Below are positions 8,322-18,498 of a stretch of 64,000 nucleotides of DNA, piece by piece. Position 1 is the stretch's first letter; each line of letters opens with the position of its first letter. The translations under genes and the position numbers were made by a program. The notes below the pieces were generated by a model that ran no database searches, had not been told where the DNA came from, and saw only the letters and a list, made by a program, of their open reading frames with translations. Location: positions 62,001 to 126,000 of the forward strand of contig NZ_JAQTZS010000003.1 of NCBI RefSeq assembly GCF_028687635.1, in the 5' to 3' direction. The DNA comes from Malikia sp. (GTDB taxonomy: Bacteria; Pseudomonadota; Gammaproteobacteria; Burkholderiales; Burkholderiaceae_C).

Positions 8322-8406
8322 GATCAGGGCTAACCCGAGCCCGCCAGCCTCATCCGTCCGCTGCGCGGCCGGCAAATCGGCTGTCAGGCCCGGGTCAGCC
8401 CTGATC
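8322..8406. repeat. Palindromic intergenic repeat, copy 2
   Basis: 85-bp element with the same arms as copy 1 (one mismatch in the left arm, GATCAGGGCTAACCC) and the same core at 8347-8381. It lies between the convergent Bug-family gene and ntrC. Just upstream, 8297-8312 reads GGCCGAAAAATCGGCC, a small hairpin inside a degenerate core fragment. That hairpin may terminate the Bug-family transcript. Confidence 0.85.
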
Positions 8407-8491
8407 ACCTTGCCATGATTTGCAAATTACAGAACACTGTCCGCACGAGGCGCAGGCTGTTCATTGACCGGCTGCGCAGCAGCCGCACAGG

Positions 8492-8572
8492 CAGGGGTCG
8501 AGGTGGGGCTGGCGGCCGATTTGCCGGCCGCGCAGCGGACGGATGAGGCCGACAGCTCCACCTCGACCCCTG
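8492..8572. repeat. Palindromic intergenic repeat, copy 3, inverted core with different arms
   Basis: Core 8515-8549 is the reverse complement of the core in copies 1 and 2. The arms are different: CAGGGGTCGAGGTGGGGCT at 8492-8510 pairs with AGCTCCACCTCGACCCCTG at 8554-8572 with one mismatch. It ends 39 bases before the ntrC stop codon, so copies 2 and 3 fill most of the 342-bp gap between the convergent genes. The same core with exchanged arms suggests the core is the conserved unit. Confidence 0.8.
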
Positions 8573-8611
8573 CCAACCCCAGAACACCCCGGCCAAGCCA
8601 AGCCAGAAGCC

Positions 8612-10126
<1,515 letters not shown>

Positions 10127-10164
10127 GCGCGTTGTCTCTTGGTTCGTTCTGCCCCCTTCCGATC

Positions 10165-11256
10165 TCAAGGCAGGGGGATCAGCAGCTTGAAGTCGGTCCG
10201 TCCCGGCACGCTGTCGCACTCGATCAGTCCCTGGTGCTGCTGCACGAAGGTCTGCGCCAGGTTGAGTCCCAGGCCGGAGCCGCCATCCTTGCCCGACACC
10301 AGCGGGTAGAAGATGCGGTCCTTGATCTCGTCGGGCACGCCGGGCCCGTTGTCGATCACATGCAATTCCAGTGCCAGCTTGTAGCGCTGCTTGCCGAAGG
10401 TGATCTGGCGCGCCACCCGGGTGCGCAGCACGATCTCGGCGTCGCCCCGCTCGATGCGCCGCTCCAGCGCGTGGGCGGCGTTGTGCACGATGTTGAGCAG
10501 CGCCTGGATCAGCTGCTCGCGGTCGCCGCGAAACTCGGGGATCGAGGTGTCGTAGTCGCGCACCACCGTGAGGCCGCGCGGAAACTCGGCCAGCACCAGG
10601 GCGCGCACGCGCTCGCAGACCTCGTGGATGTTGACGTCACCGACGACGCGCGCGCGCCGGTGTGGTGCCAGCAGCCGGTCCACCAGCACCTGCAGCCGGT
10701 CGGCCTCGTGGATGATGACCTGCGCGTATTCGATCAGCTCGCGCGAGTCGAGCTCCATCTGCAGCAGCTGGGCCGCGCCACGGATGCCGCCGAGCGGGTT
10801 CTTGATCTCGTGCGCCAGGTTGCGGATCAGCTCCTTGTTGGCCTGCGCCTGTTCCAGCAGGCGTTCCTCGCGCTCCATGCGCGCCTGCTGCTCCAGCGGC
10901 AGCAGCTCGACCAGGAAGCGCCCCGCCTCCTCCATCTGGGCCAGCAGCACATGCACCTGCAGCGGCTCATGGCCCGGACGGCGGATGCGGTCGTCGTAGC
11001 GGATCAGGGCGTACTCGTTGCCGCTGGCGCTGGCCAGCGCGTTCTGCAGCAGCTCGGGGGCCTCGAACCAGTCGCACAGCAACAGGCCCGCGATGCTGCG
11101 GCGCGAGACGCCCAGCAGGTCCTCCAGCGTGGCGTTGGACCACTGCACCACCCCGTCGGCATCGACGATGGCGACCAGGGTCGCGAGCAGGTCCAGCGCC
11201 TGGTAGCGCGATCCCGACGCGGCGCGACGGCCGGTCCTGGGCTGGGCCGCCGTCAT
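10165..11256 (-). CDS. ntrB: Nitrogen regulation sensor histidine kinase NtrB
   Basis: 363-aa cytoplasmic histidine kinase/phosphatase that controls NtrC in response to PII. Domains: an N-terminal PAS (LDLLATLVAIVDADGVVQWSN), the H-box LAHEIKNPLGGIRGAAQLL, the N-box NIVHNAAHALE, and the ATP-lid glycines DNGPGVP and GGSGLGLNLAQTF. There is no membrane segment, as expected for NtrB. The start overlaps the stop of the preceding small secreted-protein gene by ATGA, so the two are translationally coupled. Confidence 0.95.
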   Translation of the reverse strand: MTAAQPRTGRRAASGSRYQALDLLATLVAIVDADGVVQWSNATLEDLLGVSRRSIAGLLLCDWFEAPELLQNALASASGNEYALIRYDDRIRRPGHEPLQVHVLLAQMEEAGRFLVELLPLEQQARMEREERLLEQAQANKELIRNLAHEIKNPLGGIRGAAQLLQMELDSRELIEYAQVIIHEADRLQVLVDRLLAPHRRARVVGDVNIHEVCERVRALVLAEFPRGLTVVRDYDTSIPEFRGDREQLIQALLNIVHNAAHALERRIERGDAEIVLRTRVARQITFGKQRYKLALELHVIDNGPGVPDEIKDRIFYPLVSGKDGGSGLGLNLAQTFVQQHQGLIECDSVPGRTDFKLLIPLP

Positions 11257-11795
11257 TTCTTGTCGGGGGCTGGCACCACCCGTGCCAGCTCGCGCCGAAG
11301 CGCGGCCACATCGGCCTCGGCGCGACCGACCTGTTCCTTGAGCGCGGCCGTGCGCTGCTGATGCAGCGGGGGATTGCGCAGCTCCTCGGGGCGCGGTTCG
11401 GGATTGCCATCCTTGTATTCGAGGCGCAGCTCGGCCAGCCTGGCCTCGGCCTTGCGCAGCTCGGCCTCCAGGATGGCGCGCGCATCGCTATCGCGGGCAC
11501 GTTGTTCGGCGCTGTTGACGCGCTCGCCCTCGCCACGCGCGGCCTGGCCGCCGGTCCGGGCCGGGCTGGGGGCGCTGGGTGCCGGCTTGACGCTGGCCTG
11601 GGGCTTGAGACCGTCGATGACGGTCAGGTTGCCACCCTCGACTGGCTTGCAGCCGCGCGCCTTGGCGTCGCCCGGCTGGTTGGTGTACTCGTTGCCACAG
11701 CGCCAGATCTTGTCGCTGGCCGCCGTGGCGGGCAGCGCCAGCGCGGCCAGCAGGGCCAGCGCGATCCGGCGGTGGAAAATGTCCAGAATCTGCAT
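11253..11795 (-). CDS. Small secreted coiled-coil protein, coupled to ntrB
   Basis: 180 aa. Signal peptide RRIALALLAALALPATAAS, then a short domain with two cysteines (IWRCGNEYTNQPGDAKARGCKPVEGG) resembling the start of DUF4124-type proteins. Next is a Pro/Ala-rich linker and a long charged helix (about 95-175) likely to be coiled coil. GGAGAAG precedes the ATG closely. It is the first gene of a unit with ntrB and ntrC and lies after the glnA terminator. I do not know a function; a disulfide in the N-terminal part is an inference from the two cysteines. Confidence 0.75.
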   Translation of the reverse strand: MQILDIFHRRIALALLAALALPATAASDKIWRCGNEYTNQPGDAKARGCKPVEGGNLTVIDGLKPQASVKPAPSAPSPARTGGQAARGEGERVNSAEQRARDSDARAILEAELRKAEARLAELRLEYKDGNPEPRPEELRNPPLHQQRTAALKEQVGRAEADVAALRRELARVVPAPDKK

Positions 11796-11892
11796 CGCTT
11801 CTCCGGGGCTGCTCGACTCGCCCCGCCTCCTCGGCGTTCAGTATCGCGTAATTCCTGCCTCGGGCAGGCGGCGGCGGTCGCGTGGGCGAACC

Positions 11893-11922
11893 AAAAAAAA
11901 GGGACGGCAAGCCGTCCCTTTC
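11893..11922 (-). terminator. Intrinsic terminator of glnA
   Basis: On the minus strand AAAGGGACGGC, a TT loop and GCCGTCCCTTT form an 11-bp stem followed by a run of eight T. It begins 22 bases after the glnA stop. It separates glnA from the downstream secreted protein-ntrBC unit, so that unit must rely on readthrough or on a promoter in 11796-11892, where I see none with confidence. Confidence 0.92.
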
Positions 11923-11943
11923 CTCAATGCCGCAATCCGGGGA

Positions 11944-13359
11944 TTACAGGCTGAAGTACATGTCGTACTCGACCGGCGACACCTCGATGCGCGAACGGGT
12001 GACTTCGGTCATCTTGAGCTCGATGTAGGCATCGATCCAGGAGTCGGTGAAGACACCGCCCTTGGTCAGGAAGGCGCGGTCGTTGTCCAGGCATTCCAGC
12101 GCCTGGTCCAGGCTGTGGCAGACGGTCGGGACCAGCTTGTCCTCTTCCGGCGGCAGATGGTACAGGTCCTTGGTCGAGGCTTCGCCCGGGTGGATCTTGT
12201 TCTCGATGCCGTCCAGACCCGCCATCAGCAGGGCGGCGAAGCCCAGATAGGGGTTCATCAGCGGATCGGGGAAGCGGGCCTCGACGCGACGGGCCTTGTC
12301 GGAGGCGACGTTCGGGATGCGGATCGAGGCCGAGCGGTTCTTGGCCGAGTAGGCCAGCTTGACCGGAGCCTCGAAATGCGGCACCAGACGCTTGTACGAG
12401 TTGGTACCCGGGTTGGTGATCGCGTTCAGGGCACGGGCGTGCTTGATGATGCCGCCGATGTAGTACAGGGCGGTGTCGGACAGGCCGGCGTAGCCGTTGC
12501 CCGCGAACAGGTTCTTGCCGTCCTTCCAGATCGACTGGTGCACGTGCATGCCGGAGCCGTTGTCGCCCGCGTAGGGCTTGGGCATGAAGGTGGCGGTCTT
12601 GCCGTAGGCATTGGCCACGTTCTGGATCACGTACTTCTGCAGCAGGGTCCAGTCGGCGCGCTCGACCAGGGTCGAGAACTTGGTGCCGATTTCGCACTGG
12701 CCGGCGCCGGCGACTTCGTGGTGGTGGACCTCGACCGGCACGCCGACGGCTTCCAGGATCTGGACCATCTCGTTGCGCATGTCGATGGTGCTGTCGACCG
12801 GAGCGACCGGGAAGTAGCCGCCCTTGAGGCGGTTGCGGTGGCCACGGTTGCCGCCTTCGAGCTTGGTGCCGCTGTTCCACGGCGCTTCGTAGTCGTCGAT
12901 CGCGTAGAAGGTGTTGTTCGGCTCGGTGCTCCAGCGCACTTCGTCGAACAGGAAGAACTCGGGTTCCGGACCGAAGAAGGCGGTGTCGCCCAGGCCGGAG
13001 GCCTTGAGGTAGGTCTCGGCGCGCTTGGCGATCGAGCGCGGGTCGCGTTCGTAGGCCTTGCCATCGGTCGGCTCGATCACGTCGCAGACCAGCACCAGGG
13101 TGGTTTCTTCGACGAAGGGATCGATGAAGGCGGTGCTGGCATCCGGAGCCATCAGCATGTCGGACGCTTCGATGCCCTTCCAGCCCGCGATCGAGGAGCC
13201 GTCGAAGGCCTGGCCTTCTTCCATCTTCTCTTCATCGAACTGGGAAATGGGCACGGTGATGTGCTGCCACTTGCCACGGGTGTCGGTAAAGCGGAAATCG
13301 ACGAACTTGACGTCGTTGTCCTTCACCATTTGCATCACGTCTGCGACGGTCTTGGCCAT
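11944..13359 (-). CDS. glnA: Glutamine synthetase, type I
   Basis: ATP-dependent ligation of ammonia to glutamate; 471 aa, a GSI-beta subunit of the dodecamer. Visible motifs: [38 protein letters not shown] (metal Glu), [51 protein letters not shown], and [15 protein letters not shown]. The adenylylation tyrosine lies in [10 protein letters not shown], so control by GlnE is expected. It is transcribed alone from a sigma-54 promoter under NtrC (sites listed separately) and ends at a strong terminator. Confidence 0.98.
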   Translation of the reverse strand: MAKTVADVMQMVKDNDVKFVDFRFTDTRGKWQHITVPISQFDEEKMEEGQAFDGSSIAGWKGIEASDMLMAPDASTAFIDPFVEETTLVLVCDVIEPTDGKAYERDPRSIAKRAETYLKASGLGDTAFFGPEPEFFLFDEVRWSTEPNNTFYAIDDYEAPWNSGTKLEGGNRGHRNRLKGGYFPVAPVDSTIDMRNEMVQILEAVGVPVEVHHHEVAGAGQCEIGTKFSTLVERADWTLLQKYVIQNVANAYGKTATFMPKPYAGDNGSGMHVHQSIWKDGKNLFAGNGYAGLSDTALYYIGGIIKHARALNAITNPGTNSYKRLVPHFEAPVKLAYSAKNRSASIRIPNVASDKARRVEARFPDPLMNPYLGFAALLMAGLDGIENKIHPGEASTKDLYHLPPEEDKLVPTVCHSLDQALECLDNDRAFLTKGGVFTDSWIDAYIELKMTEVTRSRIEVSPVEYDMYFSL

Positions 13360-13413
13360 CAGAAAACTCCTGGTCGGGGAAAAAAGGGATGAAACTGTGT
13401 TGTATTGATCTGA

Positions 13414-13430
13414 AGCAGAAACCGTGCCAA
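13414..13430 (-). promoter_or_regulatory. Sigma-54 promoter of glnA
   Basis: Minus strand reads TTGGCACGGTTTCTGCTT. The consensus is YTGGCACG-N4-TTGCW, and only the first T of the -12 element differs. It lies about 55 bases upstream of the glnA ATG, which fits a leader of ordinary length. Confidence 0.85.
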
Positions 13431-13544
13431 CCCGAACTCAACACGCTCGCGGTCGGCCGGACCCTGCCCAGCAACACCCGCTATTGTGCCTGTTCGCTGC
13501 GGGGACGACGCGCATTATTGGGCTTGGCACGGCCGCGCGTCAAC

Positions 13545-13583
13545 ATCACCGATTTGGTGCATGAAAAGCCCCAACCTGGTGCG
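13545..13583 (-). promoter_or_regulatory. Tandem NtrC-binding sites upstream of glnA
   Basis: Compared with TGCACC-N5-GGTGCA, the minus strand shows TGCACCAAATCGGTGAT at 13545-13561 and the weaker CGCACCAGGTTGGGGCT at 13567-13583. Centres are 22 bp apart (two helical turns) and 115-160 bp upstream of the sigma-54 promoter, a normal enhancer distance. The cinA-like gene ends at 13585, so the sites fill the end of the gap. Confidence 0.65.
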
Positions 13584-13584
13584 A

Positions 13585-14418
13585 TCAGTCGCGCACCATT
13601 TCGGGACCCAGCTTGGCGCCCACCTGGTGCAGGCCGGCCAGCAGGTCGACGTAGGCCGCATCGGCCGCGCCGGCCTCGCCCTTGACGCCGAGCTCGATGT
13701 GGCGGCCCCATTCGGGGTGGTCGACGCTGGGCAGGCTGAAGACCTTGATGCCGGGGTGCGCGGCCTCGATCGCCTCCATCAGCGGCGTGAGCGTGGCCTC
13801 GATGGCGCCGAACACGATCACCGAGCGCTCGCGCCGCTGCTGGCGCGCGAACAGGTGGGCATAGCGCTGGTCCAGCACCCACTCGATCATCGGCCAGGCC
13901 ATGACCGGGAAGCCCGGCACGAAATGGACCGCTCCCTGCCCCTGGCCGGCGCAGCTGAAGCCCGGGATCTTGTTGTAGGGGTTGGGGATGAGGGTCGCGC
14001 CCTGCGGGAACACGCCCATGTTGAGGCGGTGCAGGTTGTCGTGGCGGTCGGGCTCCCAGGCCTGGCCCTGCTCGCGCGCGACATCCCGCATGCGCTCCTC
14101 GATCAGCGCCTTGGCCTCGGGGTGCAGCGCGAGCTCGACACCGAGCGCGGCGGCCGCGCACTGGCGGGTATGGTCATCGGGCGTGGCGCCGATGCCGCCG
14201 CAGCTGAACACGATGTCGCCGCTGGCGAAGGCCTCGCGCAGCGCCGCCGTGATGCGCGGGCGGTCGTCGCCGACGATGCGCACCCAGGACAGGCTCAAGC
14301 CGCGCTCGGCCAGCCGGGCGATGACCTGGGGCAGGTGCTTGTCGGCGCGCTTGCCCGAGAGAATCTCGTCGCCCACGATGATGAGGCCGAAGGCGGGAGC
14401 GTGGCGTTCAGTGGTCAT
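13585..14418 (-). CDS. Molybdopterin-binding (MoCF/CinA N-terminal) domain protein
   Basis: 277 aa from ATG 14418. FGLIIVGDEILSGKRADKH and VFSCGGIGATPDDHTRQ are typical of the MoaB/CinA nucleotide-binding fold, with NPYNKIPGFSCAGQGQ and VPGFPVMAWPMIEWVL in the second half. It has no C-terminal CinA amidohydrolase domain, so it is the stand-alone form common in betaproteobacteria rather than full-length CinA. ATG overlaps the stop of the EI24-family gene by four bases. The reaction is not known with confidence; a role with a dinucleotide or pterin substrate is inferred from the fold. Confidence 0.88.
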   Translation of the reverse strand: MTTERHAPAFGLIIVGDEILSGKRADKHLPQVIARLAERGLSLSWVRIVGDDRPRITAALREAFASGDIVFSCGGIGATPDDHTRQCAAAALGVELALHPEAKALIEERMRDVAREQGQAWEPDRHDNLHRLNMGVFPQGATLIPNPYNKIPGFSCAGQGQGAVHFVPGFPVMAWPMIEWVLDQRYAHLFARQQRRERSVIVFGAIEATLTPLMEAIEAAHPGIKVFSLPSVDHPEWGRHIELGVKGEAGAADAAYVDLLAGLHQVGAKLGPEMVRD

Positions 14419-15263
14419 GGCAGATGTTGGAACGGTTGAGGGTCCGGGCCGGCTGGCACGGCGGGTACAGCGGCGGCACGCAGACGCGCCAACGCGGCGA
14501 GCAGGTAATGCGCGAACCAGAGCGAGGAAAAGGCGAACACCAGCGCGTAGACCCAGACCGCCAGCGGCACCAGCAGCGGCGCCATCGCGATGAACATGGC
14601 GCCCGAGACCCACAGCAGGCTGGGCGCGGCGCCCAGCAGGCCGCAGACCAGCCCCATCAGCCACAGGCTGGAGCGGTGCCGAGCCAGCAGCTCGGTGCGC
14701 TCGGCCCGGTCGGCGTGCTCGGCCAGCGCATCGAAGGCGAACACCCGGTAGCTCAGCCAGCCCCAGACCAGGGGCGGCAGCAGCACCGCCAGCGGCGGCA
14801 CCAGCCACAGCGGCAGCGAGGCCAGCAGCGCCAGCAAGGCCAGCAAGGTGGAGCCGGTGGCCCAGGCCAGGCTGTCGAAGAAGCCCGCGCCCTGGCGGCG
14901 CTCCAGGTGGGCGAAGCGCCGCAGCGCGACCAGCTTGACCATGGCCGGCGTCATGAACAGGCCGACCAGCAGCAGCGCCAGCAACACCAGCAAGGGGGTG
15001 GCCAGTGCCAGCAGCAGCAGGGGCGCCAGCACGCTGGCCAGCGAGCCCAGGCCGGCGTTGTCCAGCCAGGCGCGCAGGGGCGACAGCAGCGACCAGCTGT
15101 CGAGCCAGGCGTTCAGCTCGGCTTGCGCCGGATACCAGAAGTAGTAGCCCAGCGCGAACACGCCGGCCGCCATCAACAGCACGGGCAGCAGCGACAGCAG
15201 CACCACGCGCGGATGCAGGCAGTAGGCCAGCGCGCGCCAGCAGGAGTCGAGCAGCAGGCTCAT
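14415..15263 (-). CDS. EI24/CysZ-like multipass membrane protein
   Basis: 282 aa with several hydrophobic segments: VVLLSLLPVLLMAAGVFALGY, the 75-105 stretch rich in Leu/Ala, LLALLALLASLPLWLVPPLA, and two near the C-terminus. FMTPAMVKLVALRRFAHLERRQG resembles the conserved region of EI24-domain proteins, the superfamily that includes the sulfate permease CysZ. It lies in a leftward run after rsuA (31-bp gap) and overlaps the next gene by ATGA. Transport of sulfate is possible but not shown. Confidence 0.8.
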   Translation of the reverse strand: MSLLLDSCWRALAYCLHPRVVLLSLLPVLLMAAGVFALGYYFWYPAQAELNAWLDSWSLLSPLRAWLDNAGLGSLASVLAPLLLLALATPLLVLLALLLVGLFMTPAMVKLVALRRFAHLERRQGAGFFDSLAWATGSTLLALLALLASLPLWLVPPLAVLLPPLVWGWLSYRVFAFDALAEHADRAERTELLARHRSSLWLMGLVCGLLGAAPSLLWVSGAMFIAMAPLLVPLAVWVYALVFAFSSLWFAHYLLAALARLRAAAVPAVPAGPDPQPFQHLP

Positions 15264-15294
15264 GCGGGATGGCGGCCGTCGGCGTGCGGGGGAA

Positions 15295-16029
15295 TCAGCG
15301 GCGCGCCGCGATCAGGCCCGCGACCTCGTCCGCCGTCAGCCAACGCCACTGTCCGGGCGCGAGGTCGCTCGGCAGGTCGATGTCGCCGATGCGGCTGCGG
15401 TGCAGTGCCTCGACCCGGTTGCTGACGGCCGCGACCATGCGCTTGACCTGGTGGTACTTGCCCTCGGTCAGGGTCAGCTCCAGGGCATGCTCGTCGAGCG
15501 CGCGGCAGGCCGAGGCCTTGACCGGCTTGGGATCGTCCTCCAGCACCACGCCAGCGAGCAGCTTGTCGACCATCAGCTGGGTCACCGGATGCTTGCAGGT
15601 CGCGAGGTAGACCTTGGGCACATGGTGGCGCGGCGAGGACAGGCGGTGGATGAACTTGCCGTCGTCGGACAGCAGCAGCAAGCCGGTGGTGTCCTGGTCG
15701 AGCCGTCCCACCGCCTGCACCCCGCTGGCCGCGCCCGAGGGCCGCGAGCGCAGCGGCGCCGGCAGCAGGGTGTAGATGCTGGGCCAGGCGCCGGGCTTTT
15801 GCGAGCACTCGTGCCCGGTCGGCTTGTGCAGCATCAGGTAGGCATGCTCGTGGTAGGCCCAGGCCTTGCCCTGGATCGTGAATTCGAGGCCCTCGGGCTC
15901 GAAGTCGGCGCTGGCGTCGGTGCAGACCTGGGCCGGATTGCCGACCGCGACATGGCCTTGCTGGATCAGGCCGCAGCAGACGCGCCGCGTGCCAAAGCCC
16001 TGGGAATAGAGGATTTCTTGCAGTTGCAT
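15295..16029 (-). CDS. rsuA: 16S rRNA pseudouridine(516) synthase
   Basis: 244 aa from ATG 16029. An N-terminal S4 RNA-binding domain (LQEILYSQGFGTRRVCCGLIQQGHV) is followed by the pseudouridine synthase domain. The catalytic Asp is in AVGRLDQDTTGLLLLSDDG, and the second conserved box is LTEGKYHQVKRMVAAVSNRV with LHRSRIGDIDLP. It modifies U516 of 16S rRNA. The start lies 8 bases after the hemY stop, so it probably belongs to the hem operon transcript. A longer frame extending into hemY was rejected. Confidence 0.93.
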   Translation of the reverse strand: MQLQEILYSQGFGTRRVCCGLIQQGHVAVGNPAQVCTDASADFEPEGLEFTIQGKAWAYHEHAYLMLHKPTGHECSQKPGAWPSIYTLLPAPLRSRPSGAASGVQAVGRLDQDTTGLLLLSDDGKFIHRLSSPRHHVPKVYLATCKHPVTQLMVDKLLAGVVLEDDPKPVKASACRALDEHALELTLTEGKYHQVKRMVAAVSNRVEALHRSRIGDIDLPSDLAPGQWRWLTADEVAGLIAARR

Positions 16030-16037
16030 GGTGGTGA

Positions 16038-17321
16038 TTAAAGCAGGGCCGCGCGCTTCCAGGCGGCCTGGGCCGCATCGACGTCGCCGCGCCGTTCGGC
16101 CAGATGGGCCAGGCCGCGCCAGCAGCGGCGGGCCAGTTCGGGATCGGACAAGCGCGGGCTGGCCTGACCGAGCAGGCTGGCGGCCTTGCCCCAGAGCTGG
16201 CACTGCAGGTAGGCCTGGCCGGCGAGGTATTGCAGGCCGGCGTCGCCGGGTTGGCGCTGCTGGGCCTGCTCGATCTGGGCCAGCCAGTCCGCGCCGAGGC
16301 CGGGCAACAGGGGCTCCAGGCACAGCAGCAACCGGCGGCGCAGCGCGGCGTCCATGGCGGGGTAGCCGGCCCAGGCCGATTGCAGACAGTCGTCCAGCCA
16401 GCGCGGGGCGCCCTGGGGCGCCTCCAGCCCTTGGGGCTCGGGGCCATCGTTCAGCCGCTGCCATTGCTCCAGCGCGGCCAGCGCCAGCTCGGGCACGGCC
16501 CGCTCGCCAGGATCGAGCGCGCGCCAGGCCTGCTGCAGCGCCGCCGGATCGCGCGCGGCGCGCAGGCGATCCAGCACCAGGCCGCGCAGCAGGCTGCGCG
16601 AAGCCTGCGCGCTGTAGGCGCGGTGCTTGGTCAGCAGGCGCACCAGTTCGATTGCCTCCGCATGATCCTGCTGCAGGCTTGCCAGGCGCAAGCGCAAGCG
16701 CAGCGACAGGATGCGGCGCGCCACGCCCTGCGGCAGGCCGCCCAGCCAACCCGCGGCGACCGCGCCGTCCTGCTGCTCCAGGGCCCAGGCGGCGGCGCGC
16801 AACTGCAGACCGGCGCGGGCCTCGCCGCCCTGGCTGGCAGCCGGACCGGCCAGCGCGGCGGCCAGCACGCGATCGCGCTCATCGAAGTTGCTCAGCTGAT
16901 GGGCGCTTTCGGCCGCCAGCAGGTGGGCCAGCAGCTGCGTCTGCTCGCGCCCGGGAAAATGGTGATCGCCGAGCTGCCCGATCTGGGCCAGCGCCTGGCG
17001 CGCGGCCGACTGGGCCCGCACATAGCGGCCGGCGTACTGCTGGGCCAGCGCCTCCAGCACCGAGGCCTGGGCCGAACGCTCCAGCTGATGCGTGCGCCAG
17101 CGCTGTGCCTGCTGCGGCAGGCTGCGCAGCAGCGCCAGCGCGCGCAGGGCGGCATGAGACAGCCCGAACAGCAGCAGCAAGCCGAACAGCACCAGGTTGA
17201 GCGACAGATCGACCCGGTAGGGATGCCAGAACAAGGTCACGTTGGCATCGTTGGCGCCGACCAGCAGCGCCAGCGCGATCGCGGCCGCCGCCAAACCCAG
17301 GAACCAGAACACGCCTTTCAT
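16038..17321 (-). CDS. hemY: HemY-like TPR membrane protein of the heme cluster
   Basis: 427 aa. Two membrane segments occupy residues 3-23 and 43-62, separated by the conserved VTLFWHPYRVDLS stretch, and a long TPR-like helical domain follows (for example ALAQQYAGRYVRAQSAARQAL and LAGQAYLQCQLWGKAASLLGQA). This is the gamma/betaproteobacterial HemY, which is not the protoporphyrinogen oxidase of the same name. Its biochemical role is still poorly known. It is placed after hemX with an 11-bp gap, the standard hemC-D-X-Y order. Confidence 0.9.
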   Translation of the reverse strand: MKGVFWFLGLAAAAIALALLVGANDANVTLFWHPYRVDLSLNLVLFGLLLLFGLSHAALRALALLRSLPQQAQRWRTHQLERSAQASVLEALAQQYAGRYVRAQSAARQALAQIGQLGDHHFPGREQTQLLAHLLAAESAHQLSNFDERDRVLAAALAGPAASQGGEARAGLQLRAAAWALEQQDGAVAAGWLGGLPQGVARRILSLRLRLRLASLQQDHAEAIELVRLLTKHRAYSAQASRSLLRGLVLDRLRAARDPAALQQAWRALDPGERAVPELALAALEQWQRLNDGPEPQGLEAPQGAPRWLDDCLQSAWAGYPAMDAALRRRLLLCLEPLLPGLGADWLAQIEQAQQRQPGDAGLQYLAGQAYLQCQLWGKAASLLGQASPRLSDPELARRCWRGLAHLAERRGDVDAAQAAWKRAALL

Positions 17322-17332
17322 CGCGATCCCTT

Positions 17333-18496
17333 TCAGCGTCCGCCGGCGGCGGCGGCCAGCGCCGCCAGCGCGTCATCGGGACGGGGCAGGTCGTTCTGGC
17401 GCAGGTCGCGCTGCAAGCCCCGCAGGGCGTCGCGGGCCAGCTGGGTCGGCTTGGCCTGGCGATCGAAATAACGCTCCAGCATGGCATCGACCGCGAGCAG
17501 GTCGGCCGCTGCCTGGCCCGGCTGGCGCGCCAACAGGCCCAGGCGGGCGTTGAGCAGCTTGAGCTTGGCGTTCTCGCGCAGGAAGAACTCCTGGTCGGGC
17601 GCGAGCAGCGCGGCCTCGGGCAGGTCGACCCGGTGCACCCGCACCAGCTCGCTGCCGCGCGCGCTGATCGCCGCCCAGGCGCGGGCGGACCAGCCGCTCC
17701 ACCAGGACTGCAGCCGCTGCCAGGCCGAAGCCTCTGCCGCCATGCCGGCGGGCGCCTGGGCGCGGTTGGACGCGCCGGCGGCTTGGTCAGCGCTCGCATG
17801 GGGCTCGGGCGACGGGCTGGGCGCCACCGCGTTGAGCAGCGGCAGCTCGTCGATCAGACGGGACAACTCGTCGACCCGCCCCGCGAGCGCGGGCAGATCA
17901 ACCAGGGACGCGGCCCGGATGCGCTCGATGTCACGCGCGATCGCGCGCTGCACCGGATTGAGGCGGGGCTGTGCCGCGCGCGCGATGCGCTGGTCGGCCG
18001 ACTGCAGCGCCGAGATCAGCGGCTGCACGCTGCCGGTCAGCGCGGACTGCTGCTGCGCGAGTTGCAGCGTGGATTCGAGGTCCTGCACCAGACTGTCGTC
18101 GCGGGTGCGCGAAACCGTCAGCATCAGCTCATCGAGCTGGCTGCGCTGCAGGCTGACCTCGGACAGCCTGAGCTCGGCCACGCCGAGCCTGACCTGCAGC
18201 TCCTGCACCAGGGACTCGGCGCGGGCGGACTGCTCGCGCGCCTCGGTCACCGCCGCGCCGGTGTCGGTGCTGCGACGCGCGAGCTCCTTGCGCGCCGACT
18301 GCAATTGCTGCCAGAGCACGGCGCTGGCGCCCAGCGCGAGCAGCGCCAGGCCCAGCGCGAGGCGGGACAGCAGCTGGCCCGGGACTGGCTGGAGCGGCTG
18401 CGCCGCCGGTGCCGGGGAGGCCGTCGGCGCAGCGGCAGCAGCAGCTGCGGACGCGGCTGGGCCGCCTGCGGATGATGGGAAATCGGTGTCGGCCAT
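17333..18496 (-). CDS. hemX: HemX-like membrane-anchored protein
   Basis: About 387 aa. An N-terminal Ala/Pro-rich cytoplasmic tail, one membrane segment (LLSRLALGLALLALGASAVLW), a coiled-coil region of roughly 90 residues, and a C-terminal periplasmic domain ending RDLRQNDLPRPDDALAALAAAAGGR. Often annotated uroporphyrin-III C-methyltransferase, but it has no SAM-binding methyltransferase motif, so that activity is not supported. ATG 18496 follows the hemD stop by two bases; GTG 18502, overlapping that stop, is the alternative start. Confidence 0.88.
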   Translation of the reverse strand: MADTDFPSSAGGPAASAAAAAAAPTASPAPAAQPLQPVPGQLLSRLALGLALLALGASAVLWQQLQSARKELARRSTDTGAAVTEAREQSARAESLVQELQVRLGVAELRLSEVSLQRSQLDELMLTVSRTRDDSLVQDLESTLQLAQQQSALTGSVQPLISALQSADQRIARAAQPRLNPVQRAIARDIERIRAASLVDLPALAGRVDELSRLIDELPLLNAVAPSPSPEPHASADQAAGASNRAQAPAGMAAEASAWQRLQSWWSGWSARAWAAISARGSELVRVHRVDLPEAALLAPDQEFFLRENAKLKLLNARLGLLARQPGQAAADLLAVDAMLERYFDRQAKPTQLARDALRGLQRDLRQNDLPRPDDALAALAAAAGGR

Positions 18497-18498
18497 GG

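Noticed and set aside
13585-14418. Calling the gene full-length competence protein CinA
   Set aside because: Only the molybdopterin-binding N-terminal domain is present; the amidohydrolase domain is absent.
17333-18496. Assigning HemX as a uroporphyrinogen methyltransferase
   Set aside because: No SAM-binding motif is visible; the protein is a membrane-anchored coiled-coil protein.
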